Assembly: GCA_030248195.1 (NCBI GenBank)
Contig: JASAND010016500.1
Coordinates: forward strand, 1-64,000
Direction of reading: 5' to 3'
Length of the DNA: 64,000 nucleotides
Source: Trissonchulus latispiculum
Taxonomy: Eukaryota; Nematoda; Enoplea; Enoplida; Ironidae
Part shown: piece after piece, positions 54,968 through 64,000 of the stretch
Position numbering within the stretch: the stretch's first letter is position 1
Layout of the letters: every line of letters begins with the position of its first letter
The notes under the pieces: model-generated
The model's input: the letters and a program-made list of their open reading frames with translations, nothing else
Database searches by the model: none
Told to the model about the DNA's origin: nothing
Position numbers and translations under genes: made by a program

Positions 54968-57394
54968 CTAGCTAGCTGTATCCTTGAACCGGAAAACCTT
55001 GCAGGTATAGCTGTCGAAAGATTGCCAGTATATGTTTTCTGAGAAATTTTCTTTATGGATCTTTCTCAAACAGCAACTGCGTTTTCGATTTTATTTGAAG
55101 AAAGAGGAGATAATTTTTTACATAAATTTTCTTCATACATACCATATACCAACACTGAACACGTACAGTCACTGAGAAGCAGGTAGAATTATGCGGTCAG
55201 ATGTTTATCTTGTCCAAGAATTTTTTAACATTCTATTAAAATGTCATGCTCTAATTGGAGTGGGGACAGGGCGAGGTAAAAACGGAGAGGATTTTGGTAT
55301 TAGGATTTCATTTTTTCCTCAGCCAAAGGCGAAGAAATGTGTGTGTTAACTCATTTACAATATTTGATATAAAGGATTCTAGGGTTGCTTCCGGCACTTC
55401 AGAGCCCTCCCTGCAAGCGTTCTGAGCAAATTAGATGTCCCAAGAGAGCCGCTAGCATTGAATAAAAACTTAGTTTAGAGAGTTGTCATTAAGACAAGCT
55501 CTGGTGAGAATTTTCCTTCTGAGGCTCCCATCCCCTCACTGGGGATGCCGTGGAAATAAATGGCCGCCTTTTATGCATATTTCCCCCCTTTCGACCTGAT
55601 AATAATAGTATACAGAGGACTAGGAAAGGAGCCAGGCCTTAACTTTTATCATATTAAGATAAGACATGACGTCTTCTTAATTTTGTCCTATTTTTCTAGT
55701 GCTGATTTAAGAGTGGGGCACATTCCAATCGTATGGGAAAACTAGGTTGCCCATTATTGGGCAGATTTCTTTTTTCCCTACATTCTTGGCGTTTGTGACA
55801 TTTCCATAAAGTATGCCAAAATTGCAAAGCTATCCTTAAGTAAGATAGGATGAGGCTTTTTCAAAGGCGCTGATTTTTGCCAAGGTTGAATGAATGTGGG
55901 TGGCCGAGGTAATCTAATATCCATGGATTTCAGCTAATCACAGAACCTTTCAATCAAGGTTTAAATGCCACTTCTAAAATATCCTGAATGACTGGAGCAT
56001 TTAATGAATGGACTGTTTAGACGCTAAAGCTCCATTTCTACGATTGTCATATGTGATGTATTTTATCAAACTATACCATGATCTCTTGTCCGATTGTGAA
56101 AGTTTCACATTTTGACATAACGCTCTCAGTTCAAAAAATACTGTTTGTGAGTCATCTTTCTGTCTTCGCCTCTCCTCCTCTTGTCTGAGTATAGGGAACG
56201 GATTAGGTTAACCTGATAAGCGCATCGATAATACATGAGAAAGTTTACAAATATATAGAGATGTGTACTAGAAGCGGGACGTGCTCTAGCGTCTAGCGAG
56301 CGTAGGTCAAAGTTTCTTGTTTGTTACCCGAAAGTCACTTTTAAGCATGTAGTTCTCAAAGTTTGGAAGAGCCCATTCCGTTCTCCGTTCGGCAAATGTC
56401 ATGAATGTGATTCCGTGTCGCGGTGAAATTTTAGGTGGAAACCGCAAATGAATGTGAGGAGAACACGATCCAGAGCATTCATATTAACACAGTAATGATC
56501 AAGTGCAGTCATTCAATCTTTCCCATTGTACACTTCTATAAATTTTAACTCAGAAAAAATTAAGTTGCAGCACTCTAGATAGGAAGAATTCATGAAAAAT
56601 AATTCTAAATTTTAGTGAAATTTTTAGCTGTTGCAACTGAGCTAGGGCTCCTTGTCCTTATCTAATTGTTGTATAAAAGTGTTATATCATCAGGCAATGA
56701 CTGATTGAAAATTCGATTCAATTGGTTTGAACTGAAGAAAGAAATTAGTTCGAAAGTTTAAAATGGCTTTAAAATTTCATCTGCAGCTTAACATGGAAAT
56801 CTTTCCCGCAGAAAAAATCACTGATTAAAGTATTGAAAATGATGAAAACTGATTTTAAAACCTTAGGTATTATAACTTATAAGTTCCAATTAATCTGAGT
56901 ATTTCAGTTTCTTCCTATTTATGCACACGTCAGTACCAAGTTAGTATTTTAAGCAGCTTTGCTATCTGGCCAATCTTTCAGTCATCTGATCAATGATCTT
57001 AATTGTGAGGAAATTCCTCGTTCCATTTTTTCTATCTCATCCAGCTTCAATTTCGGCTGAACTAGCCATAAAAGTAATCGTCTAAAGGAAAGCAAAGAAC
57101 ACTTTCATTTACACAAAGAGAGGTTCTTAAATTAGCAGACAACTTTTGTCTACGAAGGAACCCAAAGAAATGGTTCGCCTGAAGAGCCTGGTGTGGTCTG
57201 GGCGTTCTGGTTGAACGACTTTTATTGGTACTTATATTTGAATGGGTCACCGTCCGACGGTTCTCCGAAACTAAAAGTTCTTTCGTTACCCACGTTTTTC
57301 GTTTTTAGTTCGTTATATACTTATGTTTTTTCAATACGTAGCAGCTATATATTTTGAACTTCTGTTCTATAAGTTGTTAAGACTTGAAATAAAT
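54968..57394. other. Intergenic stretch without a recognised feature
   Basis: No domain-bearing frame, RNA gene or clear repeat seen over about 2.4 kb. It may contain regulatory sequence for the gene starting at 57749. Confidence 0.4.
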
Positions 57395-57560
57395 CTAGGG
57401 GCCTCTTCAAGAAAAGGTAGAGTAGAGTAGGCTAGAGTTAAAATCAACTGTTTTAATTAGTTTTAACTTCACCCAGGCTTGAGTTTCTCCTCTTTTAACT
57501 CTTTCATAAAAAAGATTGAGTTAATTTTAACTCTACTCCACCCTTTTAAAAAGGCCCTAG
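57395..57560. mobile_element. Small TIR MITE (166 bp)
   Basis: CTAGGGGCCTCTTCAAGAAA at the left is mirrored by CTTTTAAAAAGGCCCTAG at the right, and both ends continue into GGTAGAGTAGAG-like sequence. GAGTTAAAATC/GTTTTAACTC pairs occur inside. It lies about 190 bp upstream of the start codon at 57749. Confidence 0.6.
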
Positions 57561-57748
57561 GATAGGCGGCAATTGAGTTTGGTATAACTCCGTAAAGTCG
57601 AGAGTCAAACTTGCAGCCGAGCTCTGTATACTCACAGCCTTATGTAGTTGATTTACTAAAGCTGGTATTGCCTAATTGTTTCAGTCCAATTTTATGTTGA
57701 TGATCCAAAAGTGTGGAGGAGCGAATCGCAGCCTTATGGTCCTGACTC

Positions 57749-58033
57749 ATGCCCGCCGGCTTCGTTAGTCGGCATCGTATTCATTTAGTGGCCTACGCCT
57801 GTGTTTCTCTCTTTCTTATGACCATGGGAATGCTCTTCAGTGTTTTTGCCATTTTCAAGCTGGAAAATGACATTTCTAAAGTCTGGCTGGCCGGGCCAAC
57901 CACCATTGCAGTAGGCTTAGTCCTTTGTGGAAAGGTTATTATTGACTGGAAGCCGACGTTCCAAAGGGACGACTCTCCCTCGGAGTCCAGTGAGAATACA
58001 GACTTCCCCTTTCTGGAACCTGGAGATACTAAA
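57749..58033 (+). CDS. Membrane protein exon 1
   Basis: 95 codons carrying both predicted membrane spans and a serine-rich stretch (SPSESSENT). Donor GTAAGA at 58034, phase 0. The frame reads a few codons past the donor to a stop, which would truncate an unspliced product. Confidence 0.78.
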
Positions 58034-61000
58034 GTAAGATTTAAAAACTAGTACACAAATAACGAAAGTACTGTAGTAATTAACCAGTAATAACGAGATA
58101 GAGTTAGTCATGTATATATGTCGTAGCAAGATAGTAAAATCGGCAAGATAGTTATCTTGCCACGAAATTTAGCAAGATTACTATCTTGCCAAAATTGTTG
58201 GTAAGATAGTAATCTTACTAGAATTTAGCAAGATAGTCATCTTACCAGTTTCAATATGAAAGGTATTTTCAATTTGGAAACAAAGACAGTCATTAATTAT
58301 CTGTTTTATGCAGTTCAGTGAGTTTAATACAAGGGGGGACTTTCGCAAAAATTTAAGACTAACCATTGGGCTCTGTATCACTGTTGCAATAATATTTGTA
58401 ATGGATTATGCTAAAGTCAGAAATTAAATGGAAAAATAAATAATGTATTATTTCAAAGTTAACTGTGAAGAAAAATTCAAAAATTAATAACTATTTTGCC
58501 GACAAGACCAATCACACAAATTATATAATTTTATCTGCACATATATGTTTAATTTTTTGGGTCTTTTAAAGACGCTTTCAGTTTCATTTAAATTTTCATA
58601 ATCATGACGTATGTAATATTTGTTACTACAATCTCATCGCAACAATGCAATTTCTATGCATTTTCTATTAAAAATATTGTTTCAGAAACAATACTGAGCA
58701 CAATGGTCAGTTTTTAATTTTTTGAAAGTTCCCCCTTGCATTATACTCAGCAGAGTTGTATGCGGGCCGATTTTTGCGGCCCGTGCCCGGCCCGCAGCCC
58801 GCACCTCATGACCGCGGCCCGCAACACTCCGGCCCGCAGCCCGCACACGCGTAAACCGGCCCGCAGGTACCCGCACATACAAATTGCTTCCTATGTAGTA
58901 CCTGAGCACCGAAACTGATGTATTTTGAAAGATACTTCCGCATCCGGCAAATTTTTCTGTCCGTTTAATTTGAACTTTGTTGTCTACCAAATTACTGTTC
59001 TTAAAGTGGTAATAAAAGCCTAACTTCCCTTAACACGTTCAGTACTACCATACTGAGCCATCGGTGGGTCAGTCCGATTCCTACTGGCAAACTACTGGAC
59101 CCACCCTGGGGTCAGGCTAGCTTTAGCATTTAATTTACAGAGAAAAAAATTTTTAGTGTGCAAAGCAAAATATTCATGCGGCTTTTAGTGTGTACAGGAG
59201 GAGGGAATTATTCCTGTATTATTTATATATATTTTTGCTTGTGAGAGAGTATATAGTATTAAAATAGTATTAGTCTATGAAATAAATAACCAAAAAGGGT
59301 ATTATATAGTAGTGAACGTGTTAATTAAAAGGGTACACCATGAAAAATTTTTGGGCAGGGATTTTGCTAATTTTTACGCAAATGTTTGCCGCATTTATCC
59401 TTGACAGCGAGTTTCTTTCAGCAAGTTGACGAGCTTAACTAACCAGCTATTAATTGTAGGAAAATAAAAATTGGTATTGAAAGCGCCGTGCGACGCCGCA
59501 GCAATCACAGGCAATTTTCTCCATAACGCCCTATGCTGTGGAACTTCATTCGGCTGTAATTAACCTTAAATGAATTAGTCTTCAGCAAGAAGTTGTGGAT
59601 GAAAGATAAATGAATTAAAGTCTTCAGTAAGAAGTTATCATGGATTTATATTTATTTATGCGCAAAAGCACGAATTTCCGAAATTAAATTAAAAATTCAG
59701 TTTCTGCGCCAATGGAAACAGGCGTTAAAGCTTTTAAAAATAATATTTCGGCAAATATGCTACCCCGACTTTCAGTGCTAAACACTCACAAAGGTTCCAG
59801 TAGAAACCACAGGATTGACTTTTGTAGATGATAAATACGTTTCGACTTATTTCTGCAGGACATCGTTGATATTTTTCACAGAAGATACTTTGGTCTAATG
59901 GATTACAAGCTAGACTTGCATATATATATATATATATATATTCAATACAAATAAAACCTGTAATTTTAACTGGCTTATATGTTTACTCTTCAGGTTATTA
60001 CTCAATACGCTGATTGATTATGCAAACTGAGTAATATAGTACATGCTGAAGGTGTCGAATGGCATAACGAAGTCAAATAGTGCATAAAAATCTGAAATAT
60101 TGCCTTCTTTTGTATATAATTTGTCATGTATGAAATCTCTAGAAAGCAAAACTATCCCCATGAATGTAGCCCCAAATCGGCCCGCATCGGCCCGCGCGGC
60201 CCGCGCGGGTAGTAAAATTCGGCCCGCCCCGCCCCGCCCCGCCCCGCGGGTACCCGCGGGTACCCGCGGCCCGCATACAACTCTGATACTCAGCAACGAG
60301 GTACACTAATGACTTTCTTTGTTTCCAAATTGAAAGCACCTTTCATACGGAAACTGGTGTGATGACTATCTTGCTAAATTCTAGGAAGATTACTATCTTG
60401 CCAACAATTTTGGTAAGATAGTAATCTTGCTAAATTTCGTGGCAAGATAACTATCTTGCTAAAATCTTAGCAAGATTACTATCTTGCCAAAGTCTTAGCA
60501 AGATAACTATCTTGCCAATTTTACTATCTTGCTACCACATATACATGATGAACTCGTATCTTCGGAAAAACAAGGCTTGCCCTGAACACGGATTATCGTC
60601 TAGAATACCGAGCCGAGTCGGTATCATGTTTCCGGGTCCGGACCGGATTTCCCAGCCTGCTGGTGATTTAAGACCCGAAAAGTTACTTCGCGGCACAACT
60701 CTAAATCCATTTTTCGGAGATTCTACTTTTGGTTTCTTAGGTACAGCATAAGTTCTCAGGACTCGGTGTGGTTTATATGGTCCCCGAAAAAGTTTGTAAT
60801 AATTTTTCTTTTAAGGATATCCTTTTCTCTGAGCTGGGCAACAACAGCAGCTGGTAGCCTGATCTTCAAGTTTTCAACAATTCAACACATGGGAATTGGT
60901 CCTAGCGTAATTTATTGTAAAGAAATCCCAACTATAATAATATCGCCTATTAACTATCCTATTTTATACCAGTGCCCGCCAATAATCGGGGAACAATTAA

Positions 61001-63817
61001 TACATTGATTTAGTATTGAGTATGCATAAATGTATGAATAAATGCATAAATGCTTTTTACCTTTAATATTTAATATTTAGGGGACAGTCGTTGGAGCATT
61101 TTGTGATACAGCACTTTCGTCTATCCAGGAAACTACCAAAGAGCCTTCGTAAGTTCGCCATATTATAATAACATTTTGGAGGAGTTTTTAATGTACTATA
61201 TATATACTTAGAGTTGTGGCTATAAAATGCTGCTCTCAATGATCAGTTCAAAAACAATGAATAAAGGCTGGAGTAACGCTAACAAGTAAAAGGAAAAATG
61301 AAACCGGAGATGGCCATCGGCACCCCATCATACCATGCAAGGGTAGGATACTTTTCCAGGGGCAACCCTTACCTTTACCTGATCATAGCCTGGAGAATCA
61401 TGCAGAGTTGGCAATGGACACATTTTTTAATGACCGCGACCGCCCCGCGCCCGCACCTTTGGTGACCGCGACCGCCCGCGACCACGACCGCAGCCCGCAT
61501 GAAATTTGTTTGACCGCAATGACCACCGTGTCTATGGTACACTTTGAACAAATTTCAAGTGAAATTTAACTGAAAGAAACCAAATTCTGATTCCTGTACA
61601 ACATTGGCACACGCTCAATGGATAAAGACTAATCTGAAGTTTAATGAGAAAGGGTAAAAGAGAACTATCAATTTTTGAGAAATCAAATATTGCCAAATTT
61701 TGACAGCTCGAATAAGCGCAAGGGCTGTAAAGTGTACCAATTATCAAGTACTGAACTAAAAAGGCCAAATTTTTTAAATTGCTATATTAGATTGTTTTAT
61801 CGCAGATTATATGGATAGTTAATAGCGGTTATAAAAATAGCCCTCGGCTATCAGGCATTTGATGAGGGCTACTTTTTACGAATGAGGTCTAATTTTCATG
61901 AATTAAGTATATATGGCGTTTATGTTTTGAAAAATTAAAAGCGTCCAAATTTAAAAATTCTGACGGAAAATCACGGAAGTCACAAAGGTATATACATATT
62001 TACAGTTCTTCTAACATTTCGAGCTTGAAAGCGAATCAGTTAAATTTCAGCTCTCAGCATTTCAGCAAGATACTTTTGAAGCCTGAATTAAACTATTTTC
62101 TTTAACCTTTCGGTCATTCCTGAAATATATTACAGAAATTTCTGTAAGCTCAAAGTATTATATAGTTGTTTAAAACAGTTAAGACACCCAACCCAAACTC
62201 GGCTGGTTTGATTTCATTGCAACCAATATAATATATGTTTTATGCCTATAGTTGAGTAAACTGTGGCATTTCAAAATTCATTGCGCGGCTATATTGAGGA
62301 AACGGATATAAATAAAAATACTTTTATCTAGAAAACATTGCAACTGTTTTGACAGTGAAACAGTTAAAGAAAATTATTTTTGTCAAAAACAGGCATTTAA
62401 ATATTAAAATAAAAATTAGTATAAAAATGCCTACAAACCGGCCTTAAGAGGCAAATTAAAGGAAAATTTTGCGGTCGTTGCGGTCACAGAATTGTGTCCA
62501 CGCCCGCATGGGCCCGCGGGTACCCGCGGGTACCCGCGGTTAACCACGCCCGCAGCCAACTCTGGAATCATGCGCGTCAAAGGGATAGCGGTTTCTTACA
62601 TAGATTTAAGTTTTGGGGGGGAAATAGTTAAATTGGGGTCATATGTGCAAAGATGTCTTTAAAGGTTGAAATAAAGGTGATAGAGGTTATCTGGTTGATC
62701 CTGACCTATTCTGAATGAAAAATGAAATAATCTTCCAGTTCTTTGTGTTCAAATTAAAAATACTTATTTTAAAACCATTTATTTGCTCAAGCTAATTCTT
62801 AAAATTTCATATGTATACAATGAAGTAATGAACTAATGCTAATTCATGAAAGTTAAACACTGAATACTTTTAAAGATTTTTTAATTAAAGATTTTTAAAA
62901 TTTAACTTTTTTAAAAATTTTTTGAAAATTAAAGTTTTTAGCTATAAAGCGATTAGAAGTATCTGTTGTCAGTTCCATTTGTGTATATTATTACGCTTGC
63001 GGTTACTTTAATAGGAGTTTATGTGTAGTTTCCAATTTGGGGGGAAATAGTTAAATTGGGTCTTTTGGGGGGGAAATAGTTAAAGAGATCCGATGTCACT
63101 TAATAGAAATTTTAATTAAATAAATAGGTAATGTTTAAACTAATACGCCTTTTAACTTAAAGCTCAATTTGAAGCTGCCGGCAGGTGGTTTATTAGGTAC
63201 AGTCGTGTTATAGCTCTTCATAGAGCCACAGAGCATCTGCACTTGGAAACTTCACCAACCAGTTGTTGATGAAAAACCATTCTCAATTTCACAACATAAC
63301 AAAATAGCGTGCAATGTCTTCAATCTGTAAAGGAAACAGAACACACTCCCACCAGCTCAGGATTATTAAAGTACGATAACTAACATTCTATTATGCAGTA
63401 TAATACCTAAGTACTCTACATACTTTGGCTATATAACCAATTTCATCTGTTTAATTTAGCAGTCCACCATGCAAATGCGATGAAGAGATCACAAAATGCG
63501 AAGAGGACCCATCCCGGGGCTCCAGTAGTACTCCTCTTTTTCCAAAGGATCAACCAGTTTGGAACCTCCGGCGGCCTTCCCTCCATTACGGCACAATGCG
63601 GCCTTCTGATCATCCTCCGCGCTACACTGAGCTGGCAGCGATCGAACTGAACACGTTCAGCGGCTCAAGGACCTCCCTTCCCCAGAGGCCAAGCTCACCG
63701 CCTAAAGTACACAAATCCACCTCTCTACCAAAAACTAACCTGACCAGAGATGAAACCCCGCTGACACTCTATCAGGGAGAACTGTTCCTCTATCAAAATA
63801 AACAGTTTTATATATGA
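57749..63817 (+). CDS. Two-TM membrane protein with C-terminal PPRY, whole gene (3 exons, 236 aa)
   Basis: Exons 57749-58033, 61081-61148 and 63460-63817 join in agreeing phases (0, then 2) to an open frame of 711 nt. A stop lies two codons before the ATG, so the start is firm unless an upstream exon is spliced in. Hydrophobic segments at about residues 13-37 and 44-64 (ending GLVLCGKVIIDW) predict two membrane spans; GTVVGAFCDTALSSI in exon 2 is weakly hydrophobic. The C-terminal half is serine- and proline-rich, with a CKCDEEITKC cluster and PPRY at 170-173, a possible WW-domain or Nedd4-ligase docking site. I do not recognise the family. Introns of 3.0 and 2.3 kb are filled with transposons. 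Confidence 0.75.
58108..60548. mobile_element. Long-TIR foldback element carrying GCAAGATAGT palindromes, in intron 1
   Basis: The left arm (58108 to about 58300) and right arm (about 60310-60548) are inverted copies: TCATGTATAT, TAGCAAGATAGTAAAAT, then alternating GGCAAGATAGTTATCTTGCC-type palindromes, then TTTCAATTTGGAAACAAAGA. The right arm has extra palindrome units. A complete hAT element (58751-60285) is inserted inside; without it the element is about 0.9 kb. No coding sequence seen. Confidence 0.8.
58751..60285. mobile_element. hAT-type element nested in the foldback element, 8-bp duplication ATACTCAG (1535 bp)
   Basis: Perfect 8-bp duplication ATACTCAG at 58743-58750 and 60286-60293. 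Ends are CAGAGTTGTATGCGGGC and exact complement. The left subterminal zone has GGCCCGC motifs; the right has GGCCCGC followed by CCGCGGGTACCCGCGGGTAC. The interior is AT-rich with no transposase. Confidence 0.94.
61081..61148 (+). CDS. Membrane protein exon 2 (68 nt)
   Basis: Acceptor AATATTTAG and donor GTAAGT border a 68-nt exon. Read in phase 0 after exon 1 it is open (GTVVGAFCDTALSSIQETTK) and leaves two bases that the first base of exon 3 completes. The match of phase on both sides is the main support for this small exon. Confidence 0.72.
61403..62564. mobile_element. hAT-type element in intron 2, 8-bp duplication GAATCATG (1162 bp)
   Basis: Perfect 8-bp duplication GAATCATG at 61395-61402 and 62565-62572. 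Ends are CAGAGTTGGC on both sides. The left subterminal zone has GACCGCGACCGC and GCCCGC motifs; the right has GCGGTC, GGCCCGCGGGTACCCGCGGG and GCCCGC. The interior is AT-rich without a transposase. Confidence 0.94.
62573..63459. other. Rest of intron 2, with three GGGGGAAATAGTTAAA repeats
   Basis: GGGGGGAAATAGTTAAATTGG-type sequence occurs near 62613 and 63038, and in shorter form near 63068. Otherwise the stretch is AT-rich intron sequence. Confidence 0.5.
63460..63817 (+). CDS. Membrane protein exon 3 (C-terminal tail)
   Basis: The acceptor TTTAATTTAG precedes an open stretch whose first base completes a serine codon from exon 2. It encodes 118 residues with CKCDEEITKC, the PPRY motif, a serine/proline-rich middle and an end in YQNKQFYI, then TGA. 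Codon usage is clearly more GC-rich than the intron around it. Confidence 0.78.
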
Positions 63818-64000
63818 AAATCAATCACCAATCACTAATCTTCTGTTTAATTTGATCCTATGAAGTACGTGATTTGATATACTGTGAAAATATTGTATAT
63901 ATATATGTGGATGTTCAATTATACATAATTTGTACATATTTATATAAACTACGTGTCCTTGTCGTGTTAACTTGGTATCAATCAAAAATACATAAACGTA

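Noticed and set aside
54684..54971. A protein with repeated Glu-Pro-Ser-Arg-Ala units
   Set aside because: It is the GAGCC subterminal array of a hAT element with an exact 8-bp target duplication.
58736..58750. TATA-like or exon border at the left flank of the nested hAT
   Set aside because: The bases are fully explained as the ATACTCAG target duplication.
58682..60339. Arginine/alanine/glycine-rich frames around the GGCCCGC motifs
   Set aside because: They lie in the ends of the nested hAT element and arise from the repeated motif, in both orientations.

Overview
This is a 64-kb piece of an invertebrate animal nuclear genome. The evidence is spliced genes with GT-AG introns, a histone demethylase with the metazoan JmjN-JmjC-PHD-ePHD-Tudor layout, a degraded DEG/ENaC channel gene, tRNA-derived SINE-like repeats, and a heavy load of non-autonomous DNA transposons. 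I cannot name the phylum from the sequence. The base composition is AT-rich, broken by GC-rich tandem motifs and long runs of G or C.

Layout. Positions 1-6.1 kb hold repeats and no gene I can support. At 6.1-15.4 kb a small secreted cysteine-containing protein (+) converges on a secreted amidase-signature hydrolase (-). The amidase has one shared C-terminal exon (6788-7824) and two competing first exons (8234-8780 and 14798-15368), both with a signal peptide and a compatible splice donor. The 5 kb between the two first exons is a dense repeat block with two families of hairpin-forming repeats. From 15.4 to 34 kb there is almost only mobile and repetitive DNA: a hAT element with a relic BED-finger exon, foldback MITEs, SINE copies, an (AC)n/(AT)n tract split by two hAT-like elements, a LINE 3' fragment, and poly-G/poly-C composite repeats.

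A complete KDM4-type histone demethylase lies at 34098-46404 (+), in ten exons with consistent phases, coding for 1031 residues. Every iron, cofactor and zinc ligand sits at a constant offset of nine residues from human KDM4A. Its introns hold a 147-bp satellite, a 1.1-kb TIR element and a tRNA-like repeat. Downstream is a DEG/ENaC channel pseudogene (49237-50473, -) whose reading frame alternates at three points. The last gene (57749-63817, +) encodes a 236-residue membrane protein in three exons. Its first intron holds a transposon nested inside another, and its second intron holds a further hAT element.

The most distinctive feature is a set of hAT-type non-autonomous elements. Four have perfect 8-bp (or 7-8-bp) target-site duplications readable here, and six share a YAGAG terminus. 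Each carries its own GC-rich subterminal array of a short motif, and three carry the same CGCGGGTACC array at the right end only. Other families present are TTAA-flanked elements (two copies, one nested), foldback elements with 7-8-bp duplications, and a G-run MITE family with a CTGGGCTTATTCTAG terminus. The genes themselves look unrelated in function; what links them is that the mobile elements shape their introns and first exons.
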